This document shows positions 27,809-36,003 of a DNA stretch of 64,000 bases, one piece after another. Origin of the DNA: Aeromicrobium wangtongii. GTDB lineage: Bacteria; Actinomycetota; Actinomycetes; Propionibacteriales; Nocardioidaceae. The translations under genes were made by a program, and so were the position numbers. Under the pieces are notes generated by a model, which was given only the letters and a program-made list of their open reading frames with translations, ran no database searches and was not told the origin of the DNA. Where the stretch lies: the NCBI RefSeq assembly GCF_024584515.1, contig NZ_CP102173.1:744001-808000 (forward strand), in the 5' to 3' direction. The first letter of the stretch is position 1, and every line of letters begins with the position of its first letter.

Positions 27809-28704
27809 ATCTCCGAGGCAAAGCTGTCGTGGTGACGGGTGCGGGGCAGGGCATCGGCAAGGCTTACGCCCGGGCGATCCTTGATGAGGGCGGGTCCGTT
27901 GTGGCGAACGACATCGATGATGATCTGCTTGCGCAGCTGGCTGAGGAGTGGGCCGTCGATTCCGACCGACTGGTCACCCACCGCGCGGATATCACAGACT
28001 GGACCGCTGCGGAAGGCCTCATCGCTGCATCGACGGCGTCATTCGGGCGGCTCGACGGCCTCGTCAACAACGCCGGTGTCTACGATGTGCGTCGCGCCGA
28101 CGAGAACGACGCGGCAGTGATCCGTCTGCAGGTCGATGTCAACGTGCTTGGCACGATGTACTGCGGCATTCACGCGATGCGCTCCATGCTCAAGCAGCAG
28201 GGCGGGTCCATCATCAACACGACGTCAGGAGCGATGGTCGGGCTACCGCTGCGAGGCATCTACAGTGCGACCAAAGCGGCAGTGGCGGCATTGACGTGGT
28301 CGTGGGCACAGGATTTGCAAGGCACCAATGTTCGGGTGAATGCTATTTCCCCCTTGGCTAGGACGCGCCAACTGGACGTCGCGGCCGCCTATCTTCAAGT
28401 GGATCACGATCAACTGATGCGCAATATCCCCCCAGAGGCGAACGCGCCGATCATCACCTACCTGCTTTCGGACGCCGCCGATGACATCCGCGGTCAGATT
28501 GTCCGCATTAGCGATGATCTGCTCACGCTGATCCACAAACCTGACGTGGTGCGACCCGGAGTCCACCTCCCTGCGAGCACGATTGAGGCAGTGGGGGAGG
28601 CGTTCGACGAAGAACTGCGCCATCATCTGGAGCCCGTGGGCGCTCCGAACTGGTCCCCGGTCGGCGGGCAAACGACTGTCACGGCGAAGGCGACGGCGCG
28701 GTGA
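27805..28704 (+). CDS. SDR family dehydrogenase with C-terminal extension
   Basis: 299 residues; ATG 27805 overlaps the previous stop. Cofactor motif TGAGQGIG near residues 11-18, an NNAG at about 86-89, serine in NTTSGAM near 138-144, and YSATK near 151-155. The last ~60 residues (from ISDDLLTLIHKPDVVRPG) go beyond the usual SDR end and resemble extensions of 3-hydroxyacyl dehydrogenase-like SDRs. It likely oxidises the 3-hydroxyacyl-CoA formed by the hydratase upstream, although it could act on a ring alcohol. It lies in the same operon. Confidence 0.83.
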   Translation: MNLRGKAVVVTGAGQGIGKAYARAILDEGGSVVANDIDDDLLAQLAEEWAVDSDRLVTHRADITDWTAAEGLIAASTASFGRLDGLVNNAGVYDVRRADENDAAVIRLQVDVNVLGTMYCGIHAMRSMLKQQGGSIINTTSGAMVGLPLRGIYSATKAAVAALTWSWAQDLQGTNVRVNAISPLARTRQLDVAAAYLQVDHDQLMRNIPPEANAPIITYLLSDAADDIRGQIVRISDDLLTLIHKPDVVRPGVHLPASTIEAVGEAFDEELRHHLEPVGAPNWSPVGGQTTVTAKATAR

Positions 28705-28782
28705 CTGCGCCCTTGGCGGGCCGTGCCGCATACGGGGCTCTCGGCAATTCAGCCCATCGCTCAGATTCATAGGGAGATCGAC

Positions 28783-29559
28783 ATGAGCATCATCTACGAA
28801 GAGTATGTGCGCGACTTCCGTGGACTGGGATTCCTCGATAACGACGTCGCCGTCGTCACGGGAGGTAGCAGCGGCATTGGACGGGCCGCAGCTCTGAGCC
28901 TGGCCCGGTCCGGGCTGCACGTGGCGATCCTAGACATTGACGAGGCCGGCGCGATGCAGACCAGAGCCGATATCGAGTTGATGGGCGGCGCCGCATCGGT
29001 CATCCGCATCGATGTCAGTGACGTCGACTCGATCAAGGCGGCGTTCCGTGAAGTCAACGAGCTCGGCCCGTGCAAGTACCTGTTCAACAATGCCGGCCCC
29101 GCCAGCCAGAGCGACGCGCCGATCATGGAGAGCGTTGACGTCGCAATCGGTTCGATGGTCAACGTGGCCGAGGAGTGGATCTCCACCTGCCGCTCGACGG
29201 CCGAGAGCGTGGTCTTCACATCCTCCGTGGTCGGCAACTGGTTGGCCGGTAGCGGCCTTGTGCAGAGCTTCTACCCCATCGCGAAGGCAGGGATCGCCTG
29301 GTACGGCAAGCACCTTGCGGTCCGCGAGGCCGGCACCTTGCGATCGAACGTGGTTGCGCCATCATTCACGTTGACCCCCCGCACCGAGCCGTGGCTGTCG
29401 ATGCCGGGCTATCAAGCGCAGATTCAGCGCAACCCCATGAAGCGGCCGGCGCTGCCCCACGAGATTGCGAACGTCGCGTGCTTCCTGCTTTCGCCCGCGG
29501 CATCCTTCGTCAACGGGACGATCACTCCTGTGGACGGTGGCTTGGTGATCGCGTCGTGA
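28783..29559 (+). CDS. Short-chain dehydrogenase/reductase
   Basis: 258 residues from ATG 28783 with GGGAG at seven bases upstream. TGGSSGIG near residues 26-33, FNNAG near 98-102, serines in VFTSSVVG near 145-152 and YPIAK near 167-171 keep the SDR catalytic set. It begins with about 15 residues before the Rossmann fold. It overlaps the following acyl-CoA dehydrogenase by 4 bp and should be co-transcribed. The substrate is not evident; an alcohol or 3-hydroxyacyl-CoA is expected. Confidence 0.83.
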   Translation: MSIIYEEYVRDFRGLGFLDNDVAVVTGGSSGIGRAAALSLARSGLHVAILDIDEAGAMQTRADIELMGGAASVIRIDVSDVDSIKAAFREVNELGPCKYLFNNAGPASQSDAPIMESVDVAIGSMVNVAEEWISTCRSTAESVVFTSSVVGNWLAGSGLVQSFYPIAKAGIAWYGKHLAVREAGTLRSNVVAPSFTLTPRTEPWLSMPGYQAQIQRNPMKRPALPHEIANVACFLLSPAASFVNGTITPVDGGLVIAS

Positions 29560-30773
29560 CCCTCAAGCCATACGTTGACCTCCGCCTCGACCTTAGTGAG
29601 GCGGGCGTGGAGCGTTGTGCCCGTCAGGGTGACCATACTGATCTCGAGGCTAGCTTCACGCGCTGGATGGTCCAACATGCCGATGAGCTGCGTCCGTATC
29701 TGGAGCCTGGCCCCGTCGACGTCGTCGAGGCGAACGATCTGCATGCGGGCTTGATTCGACTGCTTGATCGTGACGGCTGGATGCGGGTGGGCTGGCCTGA
29801 GGAGGTCGGCGGTACCGGGGGTGACATCGTCCAGCGAGCGACGATTTACGACCTTCTCGGCCGCGGCGGGGTCGCGATCCCAGAGCGCCTCTACCCTTTG
29901 GAGATCCTCGGACCAACTCTGCTTTCATTCGCTCCCGACATGGCCAAGGAGATGCTGCCTGCGTACCTTGCAGGTGACGAGTTCTGGTGCCAGGGATTCT
30001 CCGAGCCCGAGGCGGGCAGCGATCTTGCGTCACTGCGGTGTCGGGCGGAGGAAGTGAGCGACGGCTTCATCGTGCGTGGTCAGAAGATCTGGACGAGCAA
30101 TGCGCAACTGTCGACGCGGTGCATGCTTCTTGCCCGAACGGGTGAGCCGGATAGCCGCCATCAGGGACTGACAATGTTCATGGTCGACCTCGACTCGCCA
30201 GGAGTGGAGATCCGAACAATTCGAGCTGCCACCGGCGAGGACCAGCTATGCGAGGTGTTTTTCGACCACGTGCATGTCCCGTCCGACAGGGTCATAGGCG
30301 AGGTCAACGGCGGCTGGGCTGTGACGATGTATCTGCTGCAATTCGAGCGGAGCATGTACGCGTGGATGCGTCAGGCAGTGCTGCACGAGAGGGTCCACCA
30401 CATCCTTGAACAGCTGCCCGCCGACCGAGTCGCTCCGTTCGACCGGATCGGTGAACTGTACCTGGCCGTTTCATCGCTGCGCACTCGTTCGTTGAGGACC
30501 GTCGAGCGGCTTGCCAGCGGTGACTTTCTCGGCCCGGAGGTTTCGGTCGACAAGCTGCTTCTGTCGACGGCAGAGCAGCTGGCTTGCGACGTTGCCCGTG
30601 AAGCTTTGTTCCCGCTGCTCGAGACAGGTGAAGGCGAATGGGCCGACTACTGGAGGTCGTCGTGGTATTTCTCGCGGGCCGCCTCGATTTTGGGCGGAAC
30701 AAGCGAGATTCAAAAAGGAATCGTCGCCCAGCGCCTGCTGGGTATGCCAAGGGAGGAACCACGTGGACGCTGA
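29556..30773 (+). CDS. Acyl-CoA dehydrogenase, large (FAD-loop) subunit
   Basis: 405 residues from GTG 29556 inside the SDR stop. [19 protein letters not shown] lies near residues 144-162, GQKIWTSNA near 176-184, and SILGGTSEIQKGIVAQRLLG near the C-terminus. There is no RxQFG motif; that is supplied by the next gene, which begins 11 bp before this stop. With 30763 it forms the third apparent split acyl-CoA dehydrogenase of the island. It begins with a longer N-terminal segment (about 55 residues before the first helix of the fold) than 20171. Confidence 0.82.
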   Translation: MTLKPYVDLRLDLSEAGVERCARQGDHTDLEASFTRWMVQHADELRPYLEPGPVDVVEANDLHAGLIRLLDRDGWMRVGWPEEVGGTGGDIVQRATIYDLLGRGGVAIPERLYPLEILGPTLLSFAPDMAKEMLPAYLAGDEFWCQGFSEPEAGSDLASLRCRAEEVSDGFIVRGQKIWTSNAQLSTRCMLLARTGEPDSRHQGLTMFMVDLDSPGVEIRTIRAATGEDQLCEVFFDHVHVPSDRVIGEVNGGWAVTMYLLQFERSMYAWMRQAVLHERVHHILEQLPADRVAPFDRIGELYLAVSSLRTRSLRTVERLASGDFLGPEVSVDKLLLSTAEQLACDVAREALFPLLETGEGEWADYWRSSWYFSRAASILGGTSEIQKGIVAQRLLGMPREEPRGR

Positions 30774-31707
30774 GCTTGCAAAGGATGTGAAATCGGCCCT
30801 GGAGGCTTCCCTGGCGGAGGTAGCGGCGGGGCAGGACGTGGTCGATATTCTCCCCAGCCTCGGATGGTCAGAGATCCAAACCCTCGACCGCCCGGGTGCG
30901 GATCGTCTGTTGTTCGACGTCCTTGGGCGCAAATTGGCCGGTGTCAGGGCGCTCGATGAGCTCATTGTCCACCGCGTTTTCCGTGCGGGCGCTCTCGAGC
31001 TCCCGGAGGGCGCGCGTGTCGTGCTGCCACACCCTGATCCGCGCCTTGGTCACCACGGGGTGCTGGCTAGCTCGTGGGACGGTTCGGGCGTGGTGGCCGT
31101 GCCTAACGTGACTGCAGATGCGGGGACCGAGTGGTGGATTGGTGACGCCGCCAACGCCAAGGCCGTGGCGTTCGGAGGCTGGGACGACTCGCTCGGTTGG
31201 TCATTGGTCGACGTCGCGGCCTTCGGATCGTCCGATGGGGTACGAGTGGGTGGTACTCGCGCGCAGGATGCGTGGGAGACAACGCTGACCGCCGGCCGTA
31301 CGGCCTTCGCCCAGATGCTGGCGTCGATATGCTCATCCATGATTCAGATCGCTGCCGAGCACGTCGCCCAGCGAGAGCAGTTCGGGCGTTCCATTGGGTC
31401 GTACCAAGCTGTGCAGCATTCGCTCGCTCTTGCGCACGTGGCGACAGAAGCTGCGCAGCGCGGCGTTGATGTGGCTTGGGTTGAGCAGACAGCGTGGTCC
31501 GCCCAAGTGGCCAAGGCGCTGGCTGGTCGGGCGCACGACACCGTCTCCCGTGTGACGCAGCAAATCACCGGCGGGATGGGAATGTCGTGGGAATTCCCCT
31601 TGCATCACTATGTCCGACGAGGTGCGGTGTTTAACGCGATGCTCGGCACCGCTGCTGCTCAAACGTCAGATCTTGGACGCTCGCTGGTCATCGGGAGGCC
31701 ATCATGA
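30763..31707 (+). CDS. Acyl-CoA dehydrogenase, small (QFG) subunit
   Basis: 314 residues from GTG 30763 with GGGAGGA at five bases; this start is preferred to longer upstream frames that run through the previous gene. It has the small-subunit layout: short N-terminal half, then QREQFGRSIGSYQAVQHSLA near residues 204-223 and ITGGMGMSWEFPLHHYVRR near 268-286. Partner of the 29556 large subunit by overlap and by complementary motifs. It overlaps the next crotonase gene by 4 bp. Confidence 0.82.
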   Translation: MDAELAKDVKSALEASLAEVAAGQDVVDILPSLGWSEIQTLDRPGADRLLFDVLGRKLAGVRALDELIVHRVFRAGALELPEGARVVLPHPDPRLGHHGVLASSWDGSGVVAVPNVTADAGTEWWIGDAANAKAVAFGGWDDSLGWSLVDVAAFGSSDGVRVGGTRAQDAWETTLTAGRTAFAQMLASICSSMIQIAAEHVAQREQFGRSIGSYQAVQHSLALAHVATEAAQRGVDVAWVEQTAWSAQVAKALAGRAHDTVSRVTQQITGGMGMSWEFPLHHYVRRGAVFNAMLGTAAAQTSDLGRSLVIGRPS

Positions 31708-32516
31708 ATGACGCAGATGCGTCCCCCGTCCTGTTCACGAAGGACGACGAAGGTGTCGCCGTCCTGACGCTGAATCGGCCAGACCGGCTGAATGCGTACA
31801 CCCCTGAGTTATGCGCCGGGATCGTGACCGCCGTTGATACCTACCTCCGTGACGATGCACTGCGGGCACTGATCATCACCGGCGCCGGTCGTGGCTTTTG
31901 CGCTGGTGGTGATATCAAAGGTGACACTCCTGAGTTCCTCGAGAATCGGGCCATGCAGCTTGGTGAGGCCAAGTCGCTCCGACAGGACATGCATGCCGTG
32001 TGTCGGGCTATCGCTGGCGTCGACAAGCCGATCATCGCTGCGATCAACGGTGTGGCGATCAGCGGCGGTCTCACGCTCGCGTTGATGTGCGACGTGCGAC
32101 TGGCGGGGACGAGCGCGCGCCTTGGGGACACCTCTGGGCGAGCTGGAATGATTCCTGACGAGGGCGGCGCGTGGGCCTTCCCGCGCGCAATGGGCTATGA
32201 CCGGGCCTGGCTGATGGTTGCGACACAGGAGCTGCTGACAGCTCAGGATGCTGTCGCGTGCGGCCTGGTCACTCGAGTTGTCCCCGATGAGGCGCTGATG
32301 GATGAGGCGATCGCTCTTGCCCGGCGTATCTCTCAAGGAGCCCCGATCGCTCAGCGCATGGCGAAGCGACTAATGAGAGCCGGAGCAAACCAGTCGTTGA
32401 GCGATGCACTTGATGCGGCTGGGATCGCTGCCGAGATCGTGATCCACACTGACGACGCCACCGAGGGAAAAGCCGCGTTCCGTGAGAAGCGCGCGCCGCG
32501 CTTCACCGGAAGGTGA
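31704..32516 (+). CDS. Crotonase-family enoyl-CoA hydratase/isomerase
   Basis: 270 residues; ATG 31704 overlaps the previous stop. Oxyanion-hole segments FCAGGDIKG near residues 66-74 and AINGVAISGGLTLALM near 113-128 are kept. The first classical glutamate position is replaced: DTSGRAGMIPDEGGAW near 144-159, with acidic residues in the DEGG loop instead. The second site reads DRAWLMVA. It therefore may be an isomerase, a C-C hydrolase or a hydratase with another acid/base arrangement. Same operon as the acyl-CoA dehydrogenase genes. Confidence 0.82.
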   Translation: MNDADASPVLFTKDDEGVAVLTLNRPDRLNAYTPELCAGIVTAVDTYLRDDALRALIITGAGRGFCAGGDIKGDTPEFLENRAMQLGEAKSLRQDMHAVCRAIAGVDKPIIAAINGVAISGGLTLALMCDVRLAGTSARLGDTSGRAGMIPDEGGAWAFPRAMGYDRAWLMVATQELLTAQDAVACGLVTRVVPDEALMDEAIALARRISQGAPIAQRMAKRLMRAGANQSLSDALDAAGIAAEIVIHTDDATEGKAAFREKRAPRFTGR

Positions 32517-32557
32517 TACATATGCCAATGCCTCCGCAGGATCAAGAAAGGTACAAC

Positions 32558-33301
32558 ATGACTGGCGACGATGTCCTGTTGGTCGAGAAGCGTCCTGGCG
32601 GCGTTGCCGTGGTCACGCTGAACCGACCTACAAAGCTGAATGCGATCGATGACGCCTTGCACAATCGGCTGTCGGCCGTGTGGGGGGAGCTGACACTTGA
32701 TCTCTCGGTGCGAGCGGTCGTGCTGACGGGATCTGGCCGTGCCTTCTGCGCTGGCGGAGACTCCTCAACCTTTCCATTCGGGGAAGACCCGGAGAAAGTC
32801 CGCCGTGTCCGCATGAGCAGTGTGCGAGACATCGTCGATCACATGGTCGGCTTCCCGCTCCCCGTGATTGCGGCGGTGAACGGCGCAGCCGTAGGTTTGG
32901 GTGCCACTCTTATCTCGCTCTGTGATCTGACGGTAATGTCTGAGGAGGCCTTTCTCAGTGATCCGCACGTCAGCGTTGGAATGGTTGCGGGTGACGGCAA
33001 TGCCGTCACCTGGCCATTCCTGATGAGCCTGGCTCGTGTGAAGGAATTCCTCTTCACGGGGGATCGCATCCCCGCCCCATTGGCGCTGGAACTGGGACTC
33101 GTCAACCGGGTCGAACCGGCCGCTGAAACGCTCGACGCGGCGATCGCATTGGCCCAGCGGCTCGCCGACCAGCCAACTCAGGCCGTCCAGCAAACGAAGC
33201 GGCTGGTCAATATGCATCTACGTCAGGCAGCCGGACTCATGATGGACATGGCCGTGGCGCTCGAGACAGAGTCGTTCTCGAACCTATCAGCGCCGAGATG
33301 A
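32558..33301 (+). CDS. Crotonase-family enoyl-CoA hydratase/isomerase
   Basis: 247 residues from ATG 32558, chosen because AAGAAAGG lies seven bases upstream and MTGDDVLLVEKRPG is a normal family start; GTG 32513 and ATG 32522 are in-frame alternatives that overlap or follow the previous gene. FCAGGDSST near residue 65-73 and AVNGAAVGLGATLISL near 107-122 form the oxyanion hole. The catalytic loop reads SDPHVSVGMVAGDGNA, with histidine at the usual glutamate position and an aspartate in AGDG, as in a distinct crotonase subgroup. Probable last gene of the operon that began at 20171, unless transcription continues into the esterase gene. Confidence 0.8.
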   Translation: MTGDDVLLVEKRPGGVAVVTLNRPTKLNAIDDALHNRLSAVWGELTLDLSVRAVVLTGSGRAFCAGGDSSTFPFGEDPEKVRRVRMSSVRDIVDHMVGFPLPVIAAVNGAAVGLGATLISLCDLTVMSEEAFLSDPHVSVGMVAGDGNAVTWPFLMSLARVKEFLFTGDRIPAPLALELGLVNRVEPAAETLDAAIALAQRLADQPTQAVQQTKRLVNMHLRQAAGLMMDMAVALETESFSNLSAPR

Positions 33302-33422
33302 GCGCCGTGGCGGGCGGCTATATGAGACTGGTTTGTCATTCGGATTGGAAGGGGTGTTCCGGCGCGCACCGTAAGCGCGGCGGCACAGAGCTAACGATCA
33401 CGGTGTCGACGGGACGTGACAC

Positions 33423-34307
33423 GTGTCAGATCTAGACCCTGCTTTGGCGGCCCGCCGGATTGAGCTCGACGCGGCCATGGCCACACAAGCGATTTCGCCT
33501 CAGGTCTCTTGCACGTCCGTGAGAACTGATGACTTTACTGCCATTCTGTTAGAACCTGTCTCGGTCCCGGACGATCTGACGATTCTTTACTTTCACGGCG
33601 GGGGGTTCAGGCTCGGAACGGCCAACGGTTGGGCGCCATTTCTCAGCCGGCTTGCCGAATCAGCTGGCGTAGCGGTGTTGGCGCTGGACTATCCGTTGGC
33701 ACCTGAATATCCCTATCCTGCTGCTCGCGTCGCAGGACTTGCGGCGTTTCGCTGGTTGCTCAAGCACCGGTCAAGGGTTGTCATTGGTGGCGACTCGGCA
33801 GGGGGAAACTTAGCGTCGTCAGTCGCCCTCGCCATCAACGGATCCTCAGCGCGCACGGCTCACGCCGGCACAATCCTCTTTTCCCCTTGGGTGGACTTGA
33901 CGCTGACGAATGAGAGCTTTCGTCGGTGCGGACGTCCTGGGCAATTCTCGGAGGCGGTCGCGCGCGAGTGTGTAGACATGTATGCCGCTGGGGAGGACGT
34001 TCGAACGACGGAACTTTCCCCAGGCTTGGGCGACTGGACGGGCCAACCGCCCCTGCTCATCGAGGTAAGTAGTACCGAAGTCTTGCGGGATGACGCTCGC
34101 AATCTTGCTAGGTCAGCGATCGCTTCGGGGGTGCAGGTATGGTTTCGCGAAGTCGCCGATCAGCCGCACGTATGGCAGATCGACGACCCGTCCTTGATCG
34201 CCGTGCAGGCTTCGATGCGAATGGTGACGGACTTCATCAGCTCCGTACGGGCAGGTCCGGGGTTCACGTCCCATCAGCGTTTCATGCATCCTTCGGACGA
34301 GAGGTAG
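33423..34307 (+). CDS. Alpha/beta hydrolase, hormone-sensitive-lipase type esterase
   Basis: 294 residues from GTG 33423. The HSL-family oxyanion motif YFHGGGF is at about residues 57-63, the nucleophile serine in GDSAGG at about 123-128, and the histidine in QPHVWQ near 253-258; the aspartate lies in the segment after [14 protein letters not shown]. It hydrolyses an ester of a small to medium acid or alcohol. With a Baeyer-Villiger enzyme in the same island it is a candidate to open a lactone or ester made by that enzyme. A 120-bp gap without an island operator precedes it, so it may belong to the upstream operon. Confidence 0.82.
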   Translation: MSDLDPALAARRIELDAAMATQAISPQVSCTSVRTDDFTAILLEPVSVPDDLTILYFHGGGFRLGTANGWAPFLSRLAESAGVAVLALDYPLAPEYPYPAARVAGLAAFRWLLKHRSRVVIGGDSAGGNLASSVALAINGSSARTAHAGTILFSPWVDLTLTNESFRRCGRPGQFSEAVARECVDMYAAGEDVRTTELSPGLGDWTGQPPLLIEVSSTEVLRDDARNLARSAIASGVQVWFREVADQPHVWQIDDPSLIAVQASMRMVTDFISSVRAGPGFTSHQRFMHPSDER

Positions 34308-34311
34308 TCGA

Positions 34312-35109
34312 GTGACCAATCCAATGATCGATCTCACCGGTCAGCGCGCAATCATCACCGGTTCGAGCCGCGGAATTGGGCTGGCCGTTGCTGAACTGTT
34401 TCTCGAGCTTGGTGCGTCAGTGGTGATAACGGGCCGCGACGTCGCCCGCTGCACGGAGGTCGTGGCGAGGTTGGGCGATCGCCACCACGGACGAGTCGTT
34501 GGCTACCCAGGTGATGTCGGCAATAAGGACTACATCGACGCGCTGGTCGAGTTCTCGTCGACTACCTGGGGTGGACTGGACATCGTCGTCGGAAATGCCG
34601 CAGTAGCGAAGCCCGGAAGCGTCTCATCGGTGAGCGAAGCCGACTTCGAGGAGATGTTGAGATGCAACCTTTACGGCAATGTCTGGCTGGCACGAGCCGC
34701 GCTTCCGCACATGATCGACGGGGGAGGCGGCGCCATCGTCTTGGTCTCCTCAATAGGCGCGGTGCGAGGAGCGGACCGGATGGGTGCGTACTCGCTCGCG
34801 AAGGCAGCGGAACTTGCTCTAGTGCGCACTCTGGCCGTGGAGAACGGACGGTATGCGGTGCGTGCAAACGCCGTGGCTCCAGGGCTGGTCGGTACCAGCG
34901 CTGCGGCGGGACTGTGGCGAGATGAACCGGCGCGGTTCGCCTCGTTCGAAGCTCGCAACCCCACAGGTCGGATGGCGCGCCCGGAGGAGGTCGCGAAATC
35001 GATCGCGTTTCTCGCCAGCCCAGCGGCTTCGTACATCACCGGGCACACACTCGTAGTTGATGGAGGCTCAAGCATCACCCTGGACCCACTGATGGGCACG
35101 CACGCATAG
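34312..35109 (+). CDS. Short-chain dehydrogenase/reductase
   Basis: 265 residues, 4 bp after the esterase gene; it starts at GTG 34312. TGSSRGIG near residues 16-23, GNAAVAK replacing the usual [12 protein letters not shown] with the serine near 144-151 and YSLAK near 161-165. The C-terminus [12 protein letters not shown] is typical. It should oxidise or reduce a ring or side-chain alcohol/ketone. It is the last gene before the operator at 35151. Confidence 0.84.
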   Translation: MTNPMIDLTGQRAIITGSSRGIGLAVAELFLELGASVVITGRDVARCTEVVARLGDRHHGRVVGYPGDVGNKDYIDALVEFSSTTWGGLDIVVGNAAVAKPGSVSSVSEADFEEMLRCNLYGNVWLARAALPHMIDGGGGAIVLVSSIGAVRGADRMGAYSLAKAAELALVRTLAVENGRYAVRANAVAPGLVGTSAAAGLWRDEPARFASFEARNPTGRMARPEEVAKSIAFLASPAASYITGHTLVVDGGSSITLDPLMGTHA

Positions 35110-35150
35110 TCGCTCAAACTGGCGGAAAAGTCTCACTTAGTCAGCTACAG

Positions 35151-35166
35151 TATGATCAGTATCATA
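35151..35166. promoter_or_regulatory. Island operator before the flavin reductase (site 5)
   Basis: TATGAT-CAGT-ATCATA: both half-sites perfect. It is 114 bp before the start codon, preceded by a weak TCACTT-like -35. ATGATAAG directly after (35170) may be a partial further half-site. Confidence 0.65.
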
Positions 35167-35279
35167 GCGATGATAAGTGGTATGGGCCGAGCCGAATCTG
35201 TCGAAGTGGGCGGGGCGGGCTGCAAGATCTGCCCGACGAAACGAAAAGCCACACAGTACGTCAACGATGGAGGGCTGGC

Positions 35280-35861
35280 ATGTCGTCAAGTGCGATACAG
35301 AATGCGAACGGACACGACCTCGACCATGAAGCGGAGTTGCGCGACAGATTCCGTGAGGCGATGGCTCAGGTTGTGTCCTCCGTCATGGTGGTGACCGCAA
35401 TCGAGGATGGGCACCCTCACGGCACGACGGTGAGTGCATTCTCGTCCTTATCGATGCAGCCTGCTCAAGTGCTGATCGCTCTGGATCAGACATCAAGACT
35501 CTTAGGTCGAATCGAAAGGGTGGGATGCTTCGGCGTCAACATCCTCGCTTCTGACCAGGGTGAGTTGGCCTGGGCCTTCGCTGGCAAGGGGGATGACAAG
35601 TTCGGCGGCGTTGGCTGGGACCCATCCTCCGGTTCGGCGCGTATACGGGGAGCGGCCGGGTGGGTCGCGTGCCGTGTGCACGCCCTGCTACCTGGCGGGG
35701 ACCACGTGATCGTCGTTGGCGACATCCTTGACGCTCGAAGCCATGGTCGTACGCCACTTTCTTACCAGGATCGAACATTGGGCGTACACCTCCCCAATAC
35801 AGCGCCGGCCCCAAGCCCGTATCGCGGAGGCGACGCTTTCCGCGGGCTCGCTTGGGAGTAA
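35280..35861 (+). CDS. Flavin reductase component of a two-component monooxygenase
   Basis: 193 residues from ATG 35280 with GGAGGG at a short gap. Flavin-reductase-like domain: FREAMAQVVSSVMVVTA near residues 25-41, GTTVSAFSSLSMQPAQVLIALDQTS near 49-72 (first 20: GTTVSAFSSLSMQPAQVLIA), FGVNILASDQ near 85-94, and the C-terminal DRTLGVH/YRGG segments. It uses NAD(P)H to make FMNH2 or FADH2 for a partner oxygenase, as HsaB does for HsaA. Two potential partners exist, 12954 and 36004; the latter is adjacent. It has its own operator. Confidence 0.85.
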   Translation: MSSSAIQNANGHDLDHEAELRDRFREAMAQVVSSVMVVTAIEDGHPHGTTVSAFSSLSMQPAQVLIALDQTSRLLGRIERVGCFGVNILASDQGELAWAFAGKGDDKFGGVGWDPSSGSARIRGAAGWVACRVHALLPGGDHVIVVGDILDARSHGRTPLSYQDRTLGVHLPNTAPAPSPYRGGDAFRGLAWE

Positions 35862-35929
35862 GCGGCATTCGACCCCACGAGCTCCCTACGAAAACGTAAG
35901 TGGCTCAGCCCACCTATCGACATCTGCGC

Positions 35930-35945
35930 TATTATAGCTATAATT
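35930..35945. promoter_or_regulatory. Island operator before the second monooxygenase (site 6)
   Basis: TATTAT-AGCT-ATAATT; the central 14 bases ATTATAGCTATAAT are a perfect palindrome. It lies 59 bp before the start codon. TATATT (35945-35950) may be the -10. Confidence 0.7.
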
Positions 35946-36003
35946 ATATTATTACGACGATGTCGGATGGCAACAAATCGGCGCCCCAATGTGGAGGAAA
36001 CAT

